Assembly: GCF_000757485.1 (NCBI RefSeq)
Contig: NZ_JPYO01000046.1
Coordinates: 1-64,000, forward strand
DNA length: 64,000 bases
Source of the DNA: Achromobacter sp. RTa
GTDB taxonomy: Bacteria; Pseudomonadota; Gammaproteobacteria; Burkholderiales; Burkholderiaceae_B
Direction of reading: 5' to 3'
Part shown: positions 33,970-42,635 of the stretch, one piece after another
How the letters are laid out: each line of letters starts with the position of its first letter
How positions within the stretch are numbered: position 1 is the first letter of the stretch
Position numbers and translations under genes: made by a program
Notes under the pieces: model-generated
Told to the model about the DNA's origin: nothing
The model's input: the letters and a program-made list of their open reading frames with translations, nothing else
The model's database searches: none

Positions 33970-34009
33970 ATGTAGTAGGGTGTGAAAACTCTACCACCAC
34001 ATATGGTGC
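33963..34009 (-). promoter_or_regulatory. Pair of NrdR-box-like sites, 31 bp apart
   Basis: ACACCATATGTAGTAG (33963-33978) and CCACCACATATGGTGC (33994-34009) each resemble the NrdR consensus (ACACwATATATwGTGT), with several mismatches. Their start-to-start distance is 31 bp, the three-turn spacing typical of tandem NrdR boxes in ribonucleotide reductase promoters. The proximal box overlaps the outer nrdD start codon, which slightly favours the inner ATG at 33957. Confidence 0.68.
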
Positions 34010-34045
34010 GATCGGCGGGCGGCGAGGAGCAGATATCGGCCTCGC

Positions 34046-34059
34046 TTGATGCGCGTCAA
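34046..34059 (-). promoter_or_regulatory. FNR/Anr-box candidate upstream of nrdD
   Basis: TTGATGCGCGTCAA differs from the FNR/Anr consensus TTGATnnnnATCAA at a single base. It is centred 83 bp upstream of the outer nrdD start. Anaerobic induction of a class III reductase by FNR/Anr is well known, so the position and the gene both fit. Confidence 0.7.
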
Positions 34060-34103
34060 ATGCGCAATCGGGGCTTGTGCAAGGCCCTTTCCGGGCAGCG
34101 GCC

Positions 34104-34454
34104 CTAGAAACCGATGCCGATCCCGGCCAGCGATATCGCCACGGCCAGGGCCGCCGTGCGCGCCGCCGGGCGCGGCGCCCAGGAAAGCATCCCGACCCAC
34201 AGCAGGGCGCCGGCGGACAGCCAGCCCAGCCACGCCACGACGCCCACGGTATTGCCCCACAGGCCGACGCAGGGCAGCAGGGCCAGCGCCAGCAAGAGCA
34301 CGCCGGCTCCGCGCAGCACGCGGGTATGGCCCGAGGACGGGTCGCGGCCCCAGACCTGGTCGTAGTGCCGCGGCATGGCCAGGCTCAGGCAGGCCATGCC
34401 GGAATACGTCAGCAGCAGGGCCATGGAAATGGCGTACAGGTCGTTGGAATTCAT
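34104..34454 (-). CDS. DUF3325-like small membrane protein
   Basis: 116-residue protein with four predicted membrane helices (YAISMALLLTYSGMACLSLA; VLLLALALLPCVGLW; VGVVAWLGWLSAGALLWVG; ALAVAISLAGIGIG). The size, topology and the MPRHYDQVWG loop resemble DUF3325 proteins that accompany PepSY membrane proteins in siderophore or iron-uptake loci. ATG at 34454 overlaps the PepSY gene stop by 4 bp. Function is unknown. Confidence 0.8.
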   Translation of the reverse strand: MNSNDLYAISMALLLTYSGMACLSLAMPRHYDQVWGRDPSSGHTRVLRGAGVLLLALALLPCVGLWGNTVGVVAWLGWLSAGALLWVGMLSWAPRPAARTAALAVAISLAGIGIGF

Positions 34455-36058
34455 GCCGCTGCCCTTTCGTTCGAGCGGGATTTGCGCTGGGGCTGCGCCG
34501 ATGCGGGCCGTTTCCACAAACGGAGGGCCGCCCAGCCCGATAGTACGCCGAAAGCGACGGCGCTCAGTTCGACGCCCGCGCTTTCCCAGTCGCCGCGCGC
34601 GATCTGCGCGTAGGGATGGTCGCCCAAGGTGGCGAACGACAGCACCGGCAGCAGCAGGCACAGCGCGGACAGCACGGCCAGCTGCGTGATCCACGCGCGG
34701 CGCGGGCTGCACAGCCAGGCGTGCGCCAGGGCCAGCGCCCAGACCAGGAAGAAGCAGCGCAGTTCCCATGCGGCGCGGTTCTCCAGGGCGACGGGCAGAA
34801 GGCGATTGGCCCAGAAGTAGCCGATGCAGGCGACGGAGAGGCCGGCCAGCGCGGCCACGTTGAGCCCTTCGATCAGGCGGTAGACGCGCGCCGTAGCCCC
34901 GCCGAACTCGTCGCCGAGCTTGGCGCGGCGCTTGGCCATGAACAGCACGGCGCCGGTGCCCATCATGGCGGCGCCCGCCAGGCCGCAGATGAAATACAGC
35001 CATTGGATCGCAAGGCCGCCGAACTTCGCCATGTGCAGGTCGCCCATCACCTGGCGCGTCAGCGCGGGTGCGCCGCCCAGCACCTCGCCGGGCGGCCGCA
35101 CGCGCAGCAGCTCGCCGCTGGCGGAAAACTCCGCCATCCCGGTGGTGGCGCTGATATTGCGGAAGGTATCGGCGTCTTCGTTCCAGCCATAGACGCCGAT
35201 GCGCATGGAGCTGTCTTCCGGATTGCGGATGACGATGGCCCGCGCCGTCTGCCCGATCAGGCGTTCGCCATGCGCCACGATGGGCTCCAGCGCGGGCATC
35301 GCCTGCGCCACGCCGCTGCGCGGGAGCTTCTCCTCGCCTTCCATTTCGCCGAAATAGTGTCGGGCGGCTTCGGGGCCGGAGCCGTAGGCCGCGGCGATGG
35401 GGGCGGGCATGAGCGTGGAGCCGGAGATCACGATGCCGGTGTAGGCGATCATGAACTGGAAGGGCAGGGTGAGCACAGCCACCGCATTGTGCGCGTCCAG
35501 CCACGAGCGCTGGCCCTTGCTGGCGCGGAACGTGAAGAAGTCCTTGAAGATGCGTTTGTGCGTGACCACGCCAGAAATCAGGGCCACCAGCATCGCCATG
35601 GTGGCGAAGGCGACGATCCACAGGCCCAGGCCGGCGTCGTGCAAGGTGTAGTGGAAGTCGACGAAATGCGAGCCGCCCAGCGTGGCCCGGCCTTCCGCCT
35701 CGTGGTGGTCGTCGAGCTCGGCGCCGGTGACAGGATCCAGCTCGGCGTCGGCGTACATGCCGTTCTTGTCGAACCAGTACGCCGTCAGGCCGTTGCCGTG
35801 GTAGCGGTCGACCGGCCAGATTTCCCACATGCCGGCGCCTGCATGGTGGCGCGCCATGTAGTCCACCGCCAGGCCGAGGCGCCGCGCTCGGTCCACGGGC
35901 GCATTTTCCTGTTGCGCGGCCAGCGCTTCCGCCTCGTGGTGCTCGGGCGTCATCCAGTGCGTGATGGGTTCGGAGAAAACGGCCAGCGAGCCGGTCAGGA
36001 AGACGGCGAACAGCAGCCAGGAGAACCATAGGCCGACCCACGTGTGGAGCCATGCCAT
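34451..36058 (-). CDS. PepSY-associated transmembrane protein (iron-uptake type)
   Basis: 535-residue inner-membrane protein with four main helices and PepSY-like loops, of the family found next to TonB receptors and thought to reduce or handle siderophore iron. Opening MAWLHTWVGLWFSWLLFAVFL and later HNAVAVLTLPFQFMIAYTGI are typical, with conserved His in membrane edges. ATG at 36058 is used here, but homologous proteins usually begin about eight residues earlier; an in-frame CTG at 36082 preceded by AAAGAGG would restore that. It forms a unit with the DUF3325-like gene. No TonB receptor is in the window. Confidence 0.87.
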   Translation of the reverse strand: MAWLHTWVGLWFSWLLFAVFLTGSLAVFSEPITHWMTPEHHEAEALAAQQENAPVDRARRLGLAVDYMARHHAGAGMWEIWPVDRYHGNGLTAYWFDKNGMYADAELDPVTGAELDDHHEAEGRATLGGSHFVDFHYTLHDAGLGLWIVAFATMAMLVALISGVVTHKRIFKDFFTFRASKGQRSWLDAHNAVAVLTLPFQFMIAYTGIVISGSTLMPAPIAAAYGSGPEAARHYFGEMEGEEKLPRSGVAQAMPALEPIVAHGERLIGQTARAIVIRNPEDSSMRIGVYGWNEDADTFRNISATTGMAEFSASGELLRVRPPGEVLGGAPALTRQVMGDLHMAKFGGLAIQWLYFICGLAGAAMMGTGAVLFMAKRRAKLGDEFGGATARVYRLIEGLNVAALAGLSVACIGYFWANRLLPVALENRAAWELRCFFLVWALALAHAWLCSPRRAWITQLAVLSALCLLLPVLSFATLGDHPYAQIARGDWESAGVELSAVAFGVLSGWAALRLWKRPASAQPQRKSRSNERAAA

Positions 36059-36364
36059 GGACAGGCGGAAACCGGATTTCAGGGCGAGCCTCTTTGTTGT
36101 GATGCCGCCGCGAGCCGGGCGGCCTGGTTTTTATTGAGAATGGTTCCAATTCTAGTCTAAATAGGGCCAGTGTGAATGGGGCGCCGGCCTTTGTACTTTC
36201 TGCACGCGGGGCCCTCAAGCCGGCCGCCGCGAGACGGTTAGGCCACAGGCGATTCGCCCTGCGATGGGGCCGGGAACGAAGGTTGCTGGGCACGCGTTCC
36301 TACCCGCAAGGCCGCCGGTTCGCGGCGGCGGTGTCGCGACATGATCCACACAAAGGAGCGCCCA
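36059..36364. promoter_or_regulatory. Divergent region with a weak Fur-box-like palindrome
   Basis: 306 bp separating the PepSY unit from the ferritin-like/catalase unit. AGAATGGTTCCAATTCT at 36137-36153 is an imperfect inverted repeat (AGAAT / ATTCT) that could be a Fur site serving the PepSY gene about 80 bp away. The right half is GC-rich with short hairpins. The ferritin-like gene has AAAGGAG just before its ATG. No further gene is supported. Confidence 0.4.
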
Positions 36365-36979
36365 ATGAAACGCAAAGCCGGAAATGCCCCGCAGATCGAG
36401 GAACTGCTATATCAGGCCCTGGAGACGGAAATAGGGGGATTGAATGTGTACGAGACCGCGGTGTCCTGCGCCGTCAACGAAGACCTGAAGAAGGAATGGC
36501 TGGAATACCTGGAGGAAACCCGCACGCATCGCCGCGTGCTGCTGACCGTGTTCGAACAACTGGGCCTGGACCCGGAGCGCCAGCCGCCGGGGCGCGAAGT
36601 GGTGCGCCATATCGGCGAGTCGCTGGTCAAGGCGATGAAAATGGCGATCGCCGCGGGCGATCCGGATGCCGCCCAGTTGGTTGCGGCGGAATGCGTGGTG
36701 CTGGCCGAGACGAAGGACCATGCGAACTGGACGCTGATCGGCGTGATCGCCGACCAGCAGGGCGGCGTGGAGGCCAAGGTGCTCAAGCAGGCCTATGACG
36801 CGGTCGTCACCGACGAGGAGCACCACCTTTATCACACGAAAGGCTGGTCGCGGGAGCTGTGGATCGACGCCTTGGGTTTTCCCGCCGTGCTGCCGCCTCC
36901 CGAAGAGGTCAAGCAGGTGGAGTCCGCGATCGGCGCATCGCGCGCCGAGCAAGCCCGCGGCAAGATGCTCAGCCACTAG
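36365..36979 (+). CDS. Ferritin-like domain protein paired with catalase
   Basis: 204-residue all-helical protein. Glu and His residues at helix positions typical of ferritin-like di-iron sites are visible: LLYQALETEIGGLNVYE, LEYLEETRTHRRVLL, VVLAETKDHANW and VTDEEHHLYHTKGWSRELW. A role in iron or peroxide handling is plausible but not shown. The start at 36365 follows AAAGGAGCGCCCA. The catalase gene begins 10 bp after its stop with a strong AGGAGG site that overlaps that stop, so the two are co-transcribed. Confidence 0.78.
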   Translation: MKRKAGNAPQIEELLYQALETEIGGLNVYETAVSCAVNEDLKKEWLEYLEETRTHRRVLLTVFEQLGLDPERQPPGREVVRHIGESLVKAMKMAIAAGDPDAAQLVAAECVVLAETKDHANWTLIGVIADQQGGVEAKVLKQAYDAVVTDEEHHLYHTKGWSRELWIDALGFPAVLPPPEEVKQVESAIGASRAEQARGKMLSH

Positions 36980-36989
36980 GAGGCCCGCC

Positions 36990-39380
36990 ATGCCCAGCAA
37001 GAAATCCGCAGGAAAGCCTGCCTCGGCTGCCGCCGTCGAGACCGCCTACCTGAATACCGATAGCGGACCGGGGTCGGGGCCGGCGGGCGCCGCGCGGCGT
37101 CCGGCCTTGAAGCGGGCCGCGTCCGTGGACGCCACGGCCAGCGCCATTCCGCACAACGCCGGCAAGGCGGCGGAGTATGGCGAGGAAGCCGCCCGCTGTC
37201 CCTATGCCGGCACGGCGGCGCCGGCGCCGGACTCTTCCGCCGGGGCCAGCACCCTCTCCGAGGGCGAGGCGTCCGGGAAGACCAACGGCCCGGCCGCGCC
37301 GGGCGTGAATGCCGCCGACGGCCGGCTGGAGCGCGTCCGCGCGGACGCCACCGGCCAGGCCCTGACCACGAACCAGGGAGTGCGGGTCAGCGACAACCAG
37401 CACTCGCTCAAGGCGGGCGTGCGCGGACCGGCCCTGCTGAAGGACTTCGTCCTGCGCGAGAAGATCACCCACTTCGACCATGAACGCATTCCGGAGCGCA
37501 TCGTGCACGCGCGGGGCTCCGCGGCGCACGGCTATTTCGAATGCCTCCGGCCGCTCACCGACCTGACCATGGCGGCGCCGTTCGCCGAGAAGGGCAAGCG
37601 CACGCCCGTCTTCGTGCGCTTCTCCACGGTGGCCGGAGAGCGGGGCTCCAAGGACACCGCGCGCGACGTCCGCGGTTTCGCCGTGAAGTTTTATACCGAA
37701 GAGGGCAATTGGGATCTGGTCGGCAACAACATGCCGGTGTTCTTCATACAGGATGCGATGAAGTTTCCGGATCTGGTGCACGCCGTGAAGCCGGAGCCCC
37801 ATCACGGCATGCCGCAGGCCGCCTCCGCGCACGACACGTTCTGGGACTTCGTGTCGCTGATGCCGGAATCCACCCACATGCTCATGTGGCTCATGTCGGA
37901 CCGCGCCATTCCGCGCAGTTTCAGGATGATGCAGGGTTTCGGCGTGCATACCTTCCGCTTCGTCAACGCCGCCGGCGAATCCCGGCTGGTGAAGTTCCAC
38001 TGGAACCCGTTGCTGGGCACGCATTCCCAGGTGTGGGACGAGGCGGTCAAGGTTTCCGGGGCGGATCCCGACTTCCATCGGCGCGATCTTTGGGAAGCCA
38101 TCGACGCGGGCAACGGCCCGCAATGGGAACTGGGCGTGCAGGTCTTCACCGAGGAAGAGGCGGAGCGGTTCAGTTTCGACGTGCTGGACGCCACCAAGAT
38201 CGTGCCGGAGGAACTGGCGCCGGTGGTGCCCGTCGGCAGGCTGGTGCTGGACCGCAATCCCGACAATTTCTTCGCCGAGACGGAGCAGGTCGCGTTCTGC
38301 GCGGCTCATGTGATTCCCGGCCTGGATTTCACCAACGACCCCTTGCTGGCCGGGCGCATCCATTCCTACGTGGACACGCAGATATCGCGGCTGGGCGGCC
38401 CGAATTTCCACGAGATTCCGATCAACGCGCCGCTGGCTGCCGTGCAGAACAACCAGCGCGACGGCATGCATCGCCAGGCCATTCATCGCGGCCGGGTGGC
38501 GTACGAACCCAACTCGTTGGCGGGAGGCTGTCCGTTCCAGGCCGGCACGGACGGTTTTGTGTCCTTTCCCGAGCCGGTCGCGGGCGACGAGCTGCGCGGG
38601 CATCCGGAGAAGTTCGCCGAACACTACAACCAGGCCACGCTGTTCTATGCCAGCCAGACCGATTGGGAGCGGCGCCACATCGCCAGCGCCTTCGCCTTTG
38701 AACTGAGCAAGGTGACGGTTCCCGCAGTGCGCCGGCGCATGGTCGCGTCCTTGCGCAATGTGGCCGACGAACTGGCGCGGGACGTGGCGGACGGCTTGGG
38801 CATGGAGCTGCCGGATCCTTTACCGCGCGCCATCGCCGACCCGCCCAGGCCGGAGGTCGATGTTTCTCCCGCCTTGTCCCTGACGGCGAGGCCCGGCGAC
38901 GGCAGCGTCGCGACGCGCAAGGTCGCCATCCTGGTGGCGGAGGGCGTGGACGCCAAGGCCGTGTCGGCCATTGCCGATGCGTTGATCGGCGCGGGCGTCG
39001 TCGTCAGGCTGGTGGGCCAGCGGATCGGTCCCATAGCGGCGGAGGGCGGCCGGATGCTGGACGCCGACGCGTCCCTGGACAACCAGCCGTCGGCGTTGTT
39101 CGACGGGGCGGTGGCGCCCGGAGGCGGGCCGGCCGCCGAGCGGCTGCGCGCCGATGGGCGGGTGCTGGAGTTCCTGCGCGATGCGTACCGCCACGGCAAG
39201 ACGCTGATGGGCATGGGCGAAGGCAAGCAGCTGTTCGCCGCCGCCGGCATCGCGCCGGACGAGGCCGACGGCGGCCTCTTGCTGGTCGACGGGGAGCCGG
39301 GCAATAGCGCGCCCATGTTCCTGGAGGCGTTGGCCCGGCATCGCCATCCCGAACGCGAGACCAGTCCGCCCGCGGTGTAG
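36990..39380 (+). CDS. katE: Large-subunit catalase HPII
   Basis: 796-residue large catalase. The long N-terminal arm (about 1-120) is low in complexity. The core has the distal-His segment [35 protein letters not shown], and the haem-Tyr motif [15 protein letters not shown]. Residues about 690-790 form the class I amidotransferase-like C-terminal domain found only in large catalases ([35 protein letters not shown]). Size and domains match E. coli KatE (753). It follows a ferritin-like gene by 10 bp and ends with no clear terminator before the SYLF gene. Confidence 0.96.
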   Translation: MPSKKSAGKPASAAAVETAYLNTDSGPGSGPAGAARRPALKRAASVDATASAIPHNAGKAAEYGEEAARCPYAGTAAPAPDSSAGASTLSEGEASGKTNGPAAPGVNAADGRLERVRADATGQALTTNQGVRVSDNQHSLKAGVRGPALLKDFVLREKITHFDHERIPERIVHARGSAAHGYFECLRPLTDLTMAAPFAEKGKRTPVFVRFSTVAGERGSKDTARDVRGFAVKFYTEEGNWDLVGNNMPVFFIQDAMKFPDLVHAVKPEPHHGMPQAASAHDTFWDFVSLMPESTHMLMWLMSDRAIPRSFRMMQGFGVHTFRFVNAAGESRLVKFHWNPLLGTHSQVWDEAVKVSGADPDFHRRDLWEAIDAGNGPQWELGVQVFTEEEAERFSFDVLDATKIVPEELAPVVPVGRLVLDRNPDNFFAETEQVAFCAAHVIPGLDFTNDPLLAGRIHSYVDTQISRLGGPNFHEIPINAPLAAVQNNQRDGMHRQAIHRGRVAYEPNSLAGGCPFQAGTDGFVSFPEPVAGDELRGHPEKFAEHYNQATLFYASQTDWERRHIASAFAFELSKVTVPAVRRRMVASLRNVADELARDVADGLGMELPDPLPRAIADPPRPEVDVSPALSLTARPGDGSVATRKVAILVAEGVDAKAVSAIADALIGAGVVVRLVGQRIGPIAAEGGRMLDADASLDNQPSALFDGAVAPGGGPAAERLRADGRVLEFLRDAYRHGKTLMGMGEGKQLFAAAGIAPDEADGGLLLVDGEPGNSAPMFLEALARHRHPERETSPPAV

Positions 39381-39493
39381 GCCGGTTTACCCATCTGCGC
39401 ATATTGACAACGCGGGCCCGCCTGCCAATACTTGCCCAGGCAAGTCGGGGCGGGCGCCGTGTGGCGCTTGCCGTCCTCAAACCAGGAGGCAGT

Positions 39494-40072
39494 ATGCGTC
39501 GCGTATCCGCTTTGCCATGCAAGATTCACGGTTGGTTGTGGGCCAGCCTTTTTTTATGGGCGGCGAGCTTCTGTCTGGCCGGCCAGGCTCGCGCGGACAC
39601 GGCCGCCGAGATCGGCCGCGACGCCCGCGCCGCGCTCGAACGGCTGTACCATCAGGAGCCCAAGACGCGGACGCTGGGAGAAAAGGCGGTTGCGGTGCTG
39701 GTCTTTCCCAGCATCCTGAAAGGCGGGCTGCTGGTCGGCGCGGAACATGGCGACGGCGCGCTGTTGCGGCGCGGCAAGGTCAGCGCCTATTACACGATAT
39801 CTGCGGTGTCGTTCGGCCTGCAGGCGGGCGCTCAGAAGTTCGGCTATGCGCTCTTCTTCATGAACGAGGCGGCCCTGACCTTCCTGGGCCAGAGCGACGG
39901 CTGGTCGCTGGGATCGGGCCCGACCCTGGTCATGGTGGATGAGGGCTATGCGGCCAGCATCACCACCACGACCTTGACCCAGGACGTCTACGCCGTGCCT
40001 TTCGGCGAGCAGGGGCTGATGGCCGGCGTGGGCCTGGAAGGATCCAAGATCAGCCAGGCCGATCCCCGCTGA
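39494..40072 (+). CDS. SYLF/YSC84-domain lipid-binding protein, exported
   Basis: 192-residue protein with a signal peptide (LWASLFLWAASFCLAGQARA, cleavage after ARA near residue 35) and a SYLF (DUF500/Ysc84) domain: AVAVLVFPSILKGGLLVGAE, then GDGALLRRGKVSAYYTISAV and FGLQAGAQKFGYALFFMNE. SYLF proteins bind phosphoinositides or other lipids; in bacteria they are periplasmic and poorly understood. CCAGGAGGCAG precedes the start. It is a single gene followed by a hairpin and a convergent Bug gene. Confidence 0.87.
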   Translation: MRRVSALPCKIHGWLWASLFLWAASFCLAGQARADTAAEIGRDARAALERLYHQEPKTRTLGEKAVAVLVFPSILKGGLLVGAEHGDGALLRRGKVSAYYTISAVSFGLQAGAQKFGYALFFMNEAALTFLGQSDGWSLGSGPTLVMVDEGYAASITTTTLTQDVYAVPFGEQGLMAGVGLEGSKISQADPR

Positions 40073-40083
40073 TTCCCGGGATG

Positions 40084-40102
40084 CCCGGCCCGCTGGGCCG
40101 GG
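40084..40102. terminator. Hairpin between convergent SYLF and Bug genes
   Basis: A perfect 8-bp stem CCCGGCCC / GGGCCGGG with a GCT loop lies 11 bp past the SYLF stop and 8 bp before the stop of the convergent gene. No T-run is present, so termination strength is uncertain. Confidence 0.5.
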
Positions 40103-40110
40103 TGCCGGTT

Positions 40111-41091
40111 TCAGTCCAGCGTGATGCCGGCGCGCGTGGCCACTTCGGTAAAGGTGCGCAGCTCTTTCGCGATCTGCGCCCGGAAGGCTTGCGCGGGCAG
40201 GTAGACGGGGTCCAATGCCAGGTCCGCGACCGATCTGCGCACTTGCTGGTCTTCCATGATTTCCGACACGGCGCGGCTCAGCGTCTGCACGACCGGGGCG
40301 GGCGTGCGGGCCGGCGCGACCAGTCCGTACCAGCCGACGAAGGACACGCCGGGCATGCCGGCTTCGGCGAATGTCGGGACGTCGGGCAGTTGCGGCATGC
40401 GGCGCTCGCCCGTGACGGCCAGCGCGCGCACCTTGCCGGCGCGGGCCTGAGGCGCGGCGGACGACACCGTGTCCACGCCCAGGTCGACCTCGCCGCCGAT
40501 CATGGCGGTGACCAGCTGGGCGCTGCCCTTGTAGGGCACCGGGATCATCTTCGCGCCCGCGGCCTCCGCGAACATCTCGCCGGCCAGGTGGGGCGCGGAC
40601 CCGGGGCCGAAGGTGCCATACATCAGTTCGCCCTTGGCGCTGCGCTGCCGCGCCAGCGCGGCGGCTTCCTGCGCGGTGCCGGCTTCCAGGCCATTTTTCG
40701 CCAGCAGCACCACGGGCGCCATGGCGACGATGGCGATGTGTTCATAGCTGCGCTCCGGATCGTAGGGCAGGCCGGCCTTGAGCGCCGGCAGCACGGTGTA
40801 GGTCGTGCTGCCCGACAGCATCAGCGTGTAGCCGTCCGGCTGGGCGCGCGCCGCGGCCTCCGCGCCGATCACGGTGGACGCGCCCGGTCTGTTTTCCACG
40901 ATGACGGCCTGGCCCAGCTTGCCCGACAGCTTGTTGGCCAGCAGGCGGGCTACCGCGTCGGTCGCCCCGCCTGGCGTGAAGGGCACGACGATCTTGATCG
41001 CCTGCTCGGGATAGGCGGCCTGCGCGGCGCCCGTGAGCGCCGCAAGAGACAGGGATAACGCCGCCGCGGCGGCACGCAATTTGACGGTCAT
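40111..41091 (-). CDS. Bug-family tripartite tricarboxylate transporter substrate-binding protein
   Basis: 326-residue periplasmic binding protein. A signal peptide (residues 1-25, ending GAAQA) is followed by the family opening YPEQAIKIVVPFTPGGATD and later NRPGASTVIGAEAAARAQPDG and YKGSAQLVTAMIGGEVDL. Bug proteins are strongly expanded in Bordetella and Achromobacter and often lack a dedicated permease nearby, as here. It lies 13 bp downstream of an M20 peptidase gene on the same strand, so the ligand may be a peptide or acylated amino acid. Confidence 0.93.
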   Translation of the reverse strand: MTVKLRAAAAALSLSLAALTGAAQAAYPEQAIKIVVPFTPGGATDAVARLLANKLSGKLGQAVIVENRPGASTVIGAEAAARAQPDGYTLMLSGSTTYTVLPALKAGLPYDPERSYEHIAIVAMAPVVLLAKNGLEAGTAQEAAALARQRSAKGELMYGTFGPGSAPHLAGEMFAEAAGAKMIPVPYKGSAQLVTAMIGGEVDLGVDTVSSAAPQARAGKVRALAVTGERRMPQLPDVPTFAEAGMPGVSFVGWYGLVAPARTPAPVVQTLSRAVSEIMEDQQVRRSVADLALDPVYLPAQAFRAQIAKELRTFTEVATRAGITLD

Positions 41092-41104
41092 GACGGGAGT
41101 CCGG

Positions 41105-42523
41105 TCAGGTTGGAAGGGATGCCGGCGCGGCCGCCTGGCGCAGGGCGGCGCCTTGATCGCCGAGGTCCCAGAACAGGCCGGCCATGATCGCCAGGCCTTC
41201 GCGCGCGACGCTGCCCAGCAGGTGCTCGTTCGGCGCGTGCTGGGCGCAGGCGGGATACGAATGCGGCACCCACAGGGTGGGCAGGCCGAGCAGGTCCGCG
41301 AAGATGTCGTTGGGCAGGGAGCCGCCCAGGTTGGGCAGCAGCGCCGGCCGCTTGCCGGTCGTGCGCTCCAGCGAGGCGGCGGCCCAGCGCACCCAGGGAT
41401 TGTCGGGCGACAGGCGGGTGGCGCCCGCCTGCATTCCCACGCGAACCTCGATGCCGTCGAACCCGCCGGCCCGCAGATGTTGCCTTACATGCGTTTCCAG
41501 CGCCCGCCAGTCGGTGCCGACCACGAAGCGCAGCTGGCACCAGGCCGAGGCTTCGGGCGGAATGGCATTGACGGGCTTGGCCGGATCGCCGGCGCCGAAG
41601 GTCAGCACGTCCAGGCTGTTCCAGCCGAACACCTTTTCGGGGCCGGTCAGGCCGGGCTCGCCCCAGTGCGCGTCGATCCGGGGATCGTCCTCGCCGCCGC
41701 CCACCTCCAGGTCGGCCAGCGCGGCGGCCACTGCCTCGGGTATGGGAGGCGGGCGCAGGCCGGGCACCGCGATGCGGCCGCGCGCGTCGACCAGCGTGGC
41801 GATCGCGTGCGCCAGCACGATGGCCGGATTGGCCAGCAAGCCGCCCCAGTTGCCGGAGTGATAGCCGCGTTCGCGGGCGCGCAGCTTGAGTTCGAAGTTC
41901 ACCGCGCCGCGCGAGCCCATGAAAAGCGTGGGACGCTGTGCGCCCAGGCGCGGCCCGTCGCTGGCGATGAACACATCGGCCGACAGGGCGTCGCGCTGGG
42001 CTTCGCAGAAAGCCGCCAGCCCGGGCGAACCGGCTTCTTCGCCGGTCTCGATGAGCCAGGTCGCGTTGAAACCCAGCTTGCCGCCGCGCGCGGCGATCAC
42101 CTGCCGCATGGCCTCCAGGTTGATGCTGTGCTGCCCTTTGTTGTCGGCGGTGCCGCGTCCGTACCAGCGGTCTCCTTCGACGTGCAGGCGCCAGGGATCG
42201 CGGCCCGCGTCCCATTTGGCGGCGTTGCCGCGCACCACGTCGCCGTGCCCGTACATCAGCACGGTGGGCAGCCCGGGGGCTTCTTCGCGGCGCGCCAGCA
42301 GAATGGGCAGGTCCACGCCGGCCGGATTGGCATGGACCTGGCAGGAGAAACCGAGGTCCCGCAAGTGGGGAACCAGGTCTTCGTTCAGGTAGGCATGCTG
42401 CGCGGGCGCCTGTTCGGGCACCTCGCTTTCGGTCGCGTAGGCGACGCGCCGGGCCAGCGTGGCCTGTAGCGCGCCGCTATCGTAGGAATCCAGGGCGAGG
42501 AGGAGGGCTTGTTCGCGGGTCAC
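41105..42523 (-). CDS. M20-family metallopeptidase
   Basis: 472-residue di-zinc hydrolase of the M20 family (ArgE/DapE/carnosinase-like). Metal and catalytic residues are in MYGHGDVVRGN (His and Asp), GRGTADNKGQHSIN (bridging Asp), and LIETGEEAGSPGL (catalytic Glu pair); a final metal His is in LWVPHSYPAC. The substrate may be a dipeptide, an N-acyl amino acid or a related amide. It forms a two-gene unit with a Bug binding protein and is divergent from a LysR regulator. Confidence 0.93.
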   Translation of the reverse strand: MTREQALLLALDSYDSGALQATLARRVAYATESEVPEQAPAQHAYLNEDLVPHLRDLGFSCQVHANPAGVDLPILLARREEAPGLPTVLMYGHGDVVRGNAAKWDAGRDPWRLHVEGDRWYGRGTADNKGQHSINLEAMRQVIAARGGKLGFNATWLIETGEEAGSPGLAAFCEAQRDALSADVFIASDGPRLGAQRPTLFMGSRGAVNFELKLRARERGYHSGNWGGLLANPAIVLAHAIATLVDARGRIAVPGLRPPPIPEAVAAALADLEVGGGEDDPRIDAHWGEPGLTGPEKVFGWNSLDVLTFGAGDPAKPVNAIPPEASAWCQLRFVVGTDWRALETHVRQHLRAGGFDGIEVRVGMQAGATRLSPDNPWVRWAAASLERTTGKRPALLPNLGGSLPNDIFADLLGLPTLWVPHSYPACAQHAPNEHLLGSVAREGLAIMAGLFWDLGDQGAALRQAAAPASLPT

Positions 42524-42575
42524 GTCATTGCTGCATGGATGTGGGGAGGCACAAAGTTATTACGCTTCATCGCGT

Positions 42576-42595
42576 GCCACAATTAGATAATTGGC
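42576..42595. promoter_or_regulatory. LysR operator candidate
   Basis: CAATTA-GA-TAATTG is a perfect inverted repeat at 42580-42593, extended outward by GCCA and GGC. It contains the T-N11-A type spacing typical of LysR boxes and lies between the divergent M20 peptidase and LysR genes, 41 bp upstream of the regulator start. Confidence 0.6.
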
Positions 42596-42635
42596 ATTCA
42601 ATCGTTGCCGTAAAGGCATGGCTAAAGGGGTTGGC

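Noticed and set aside
34104..36293. 729-codon frame covering the DUF3325-like and PepSY genes
   Set aside because: Only its last 116 codons are protein-like; the rest is a shadow of the PepSY gene in another frame.
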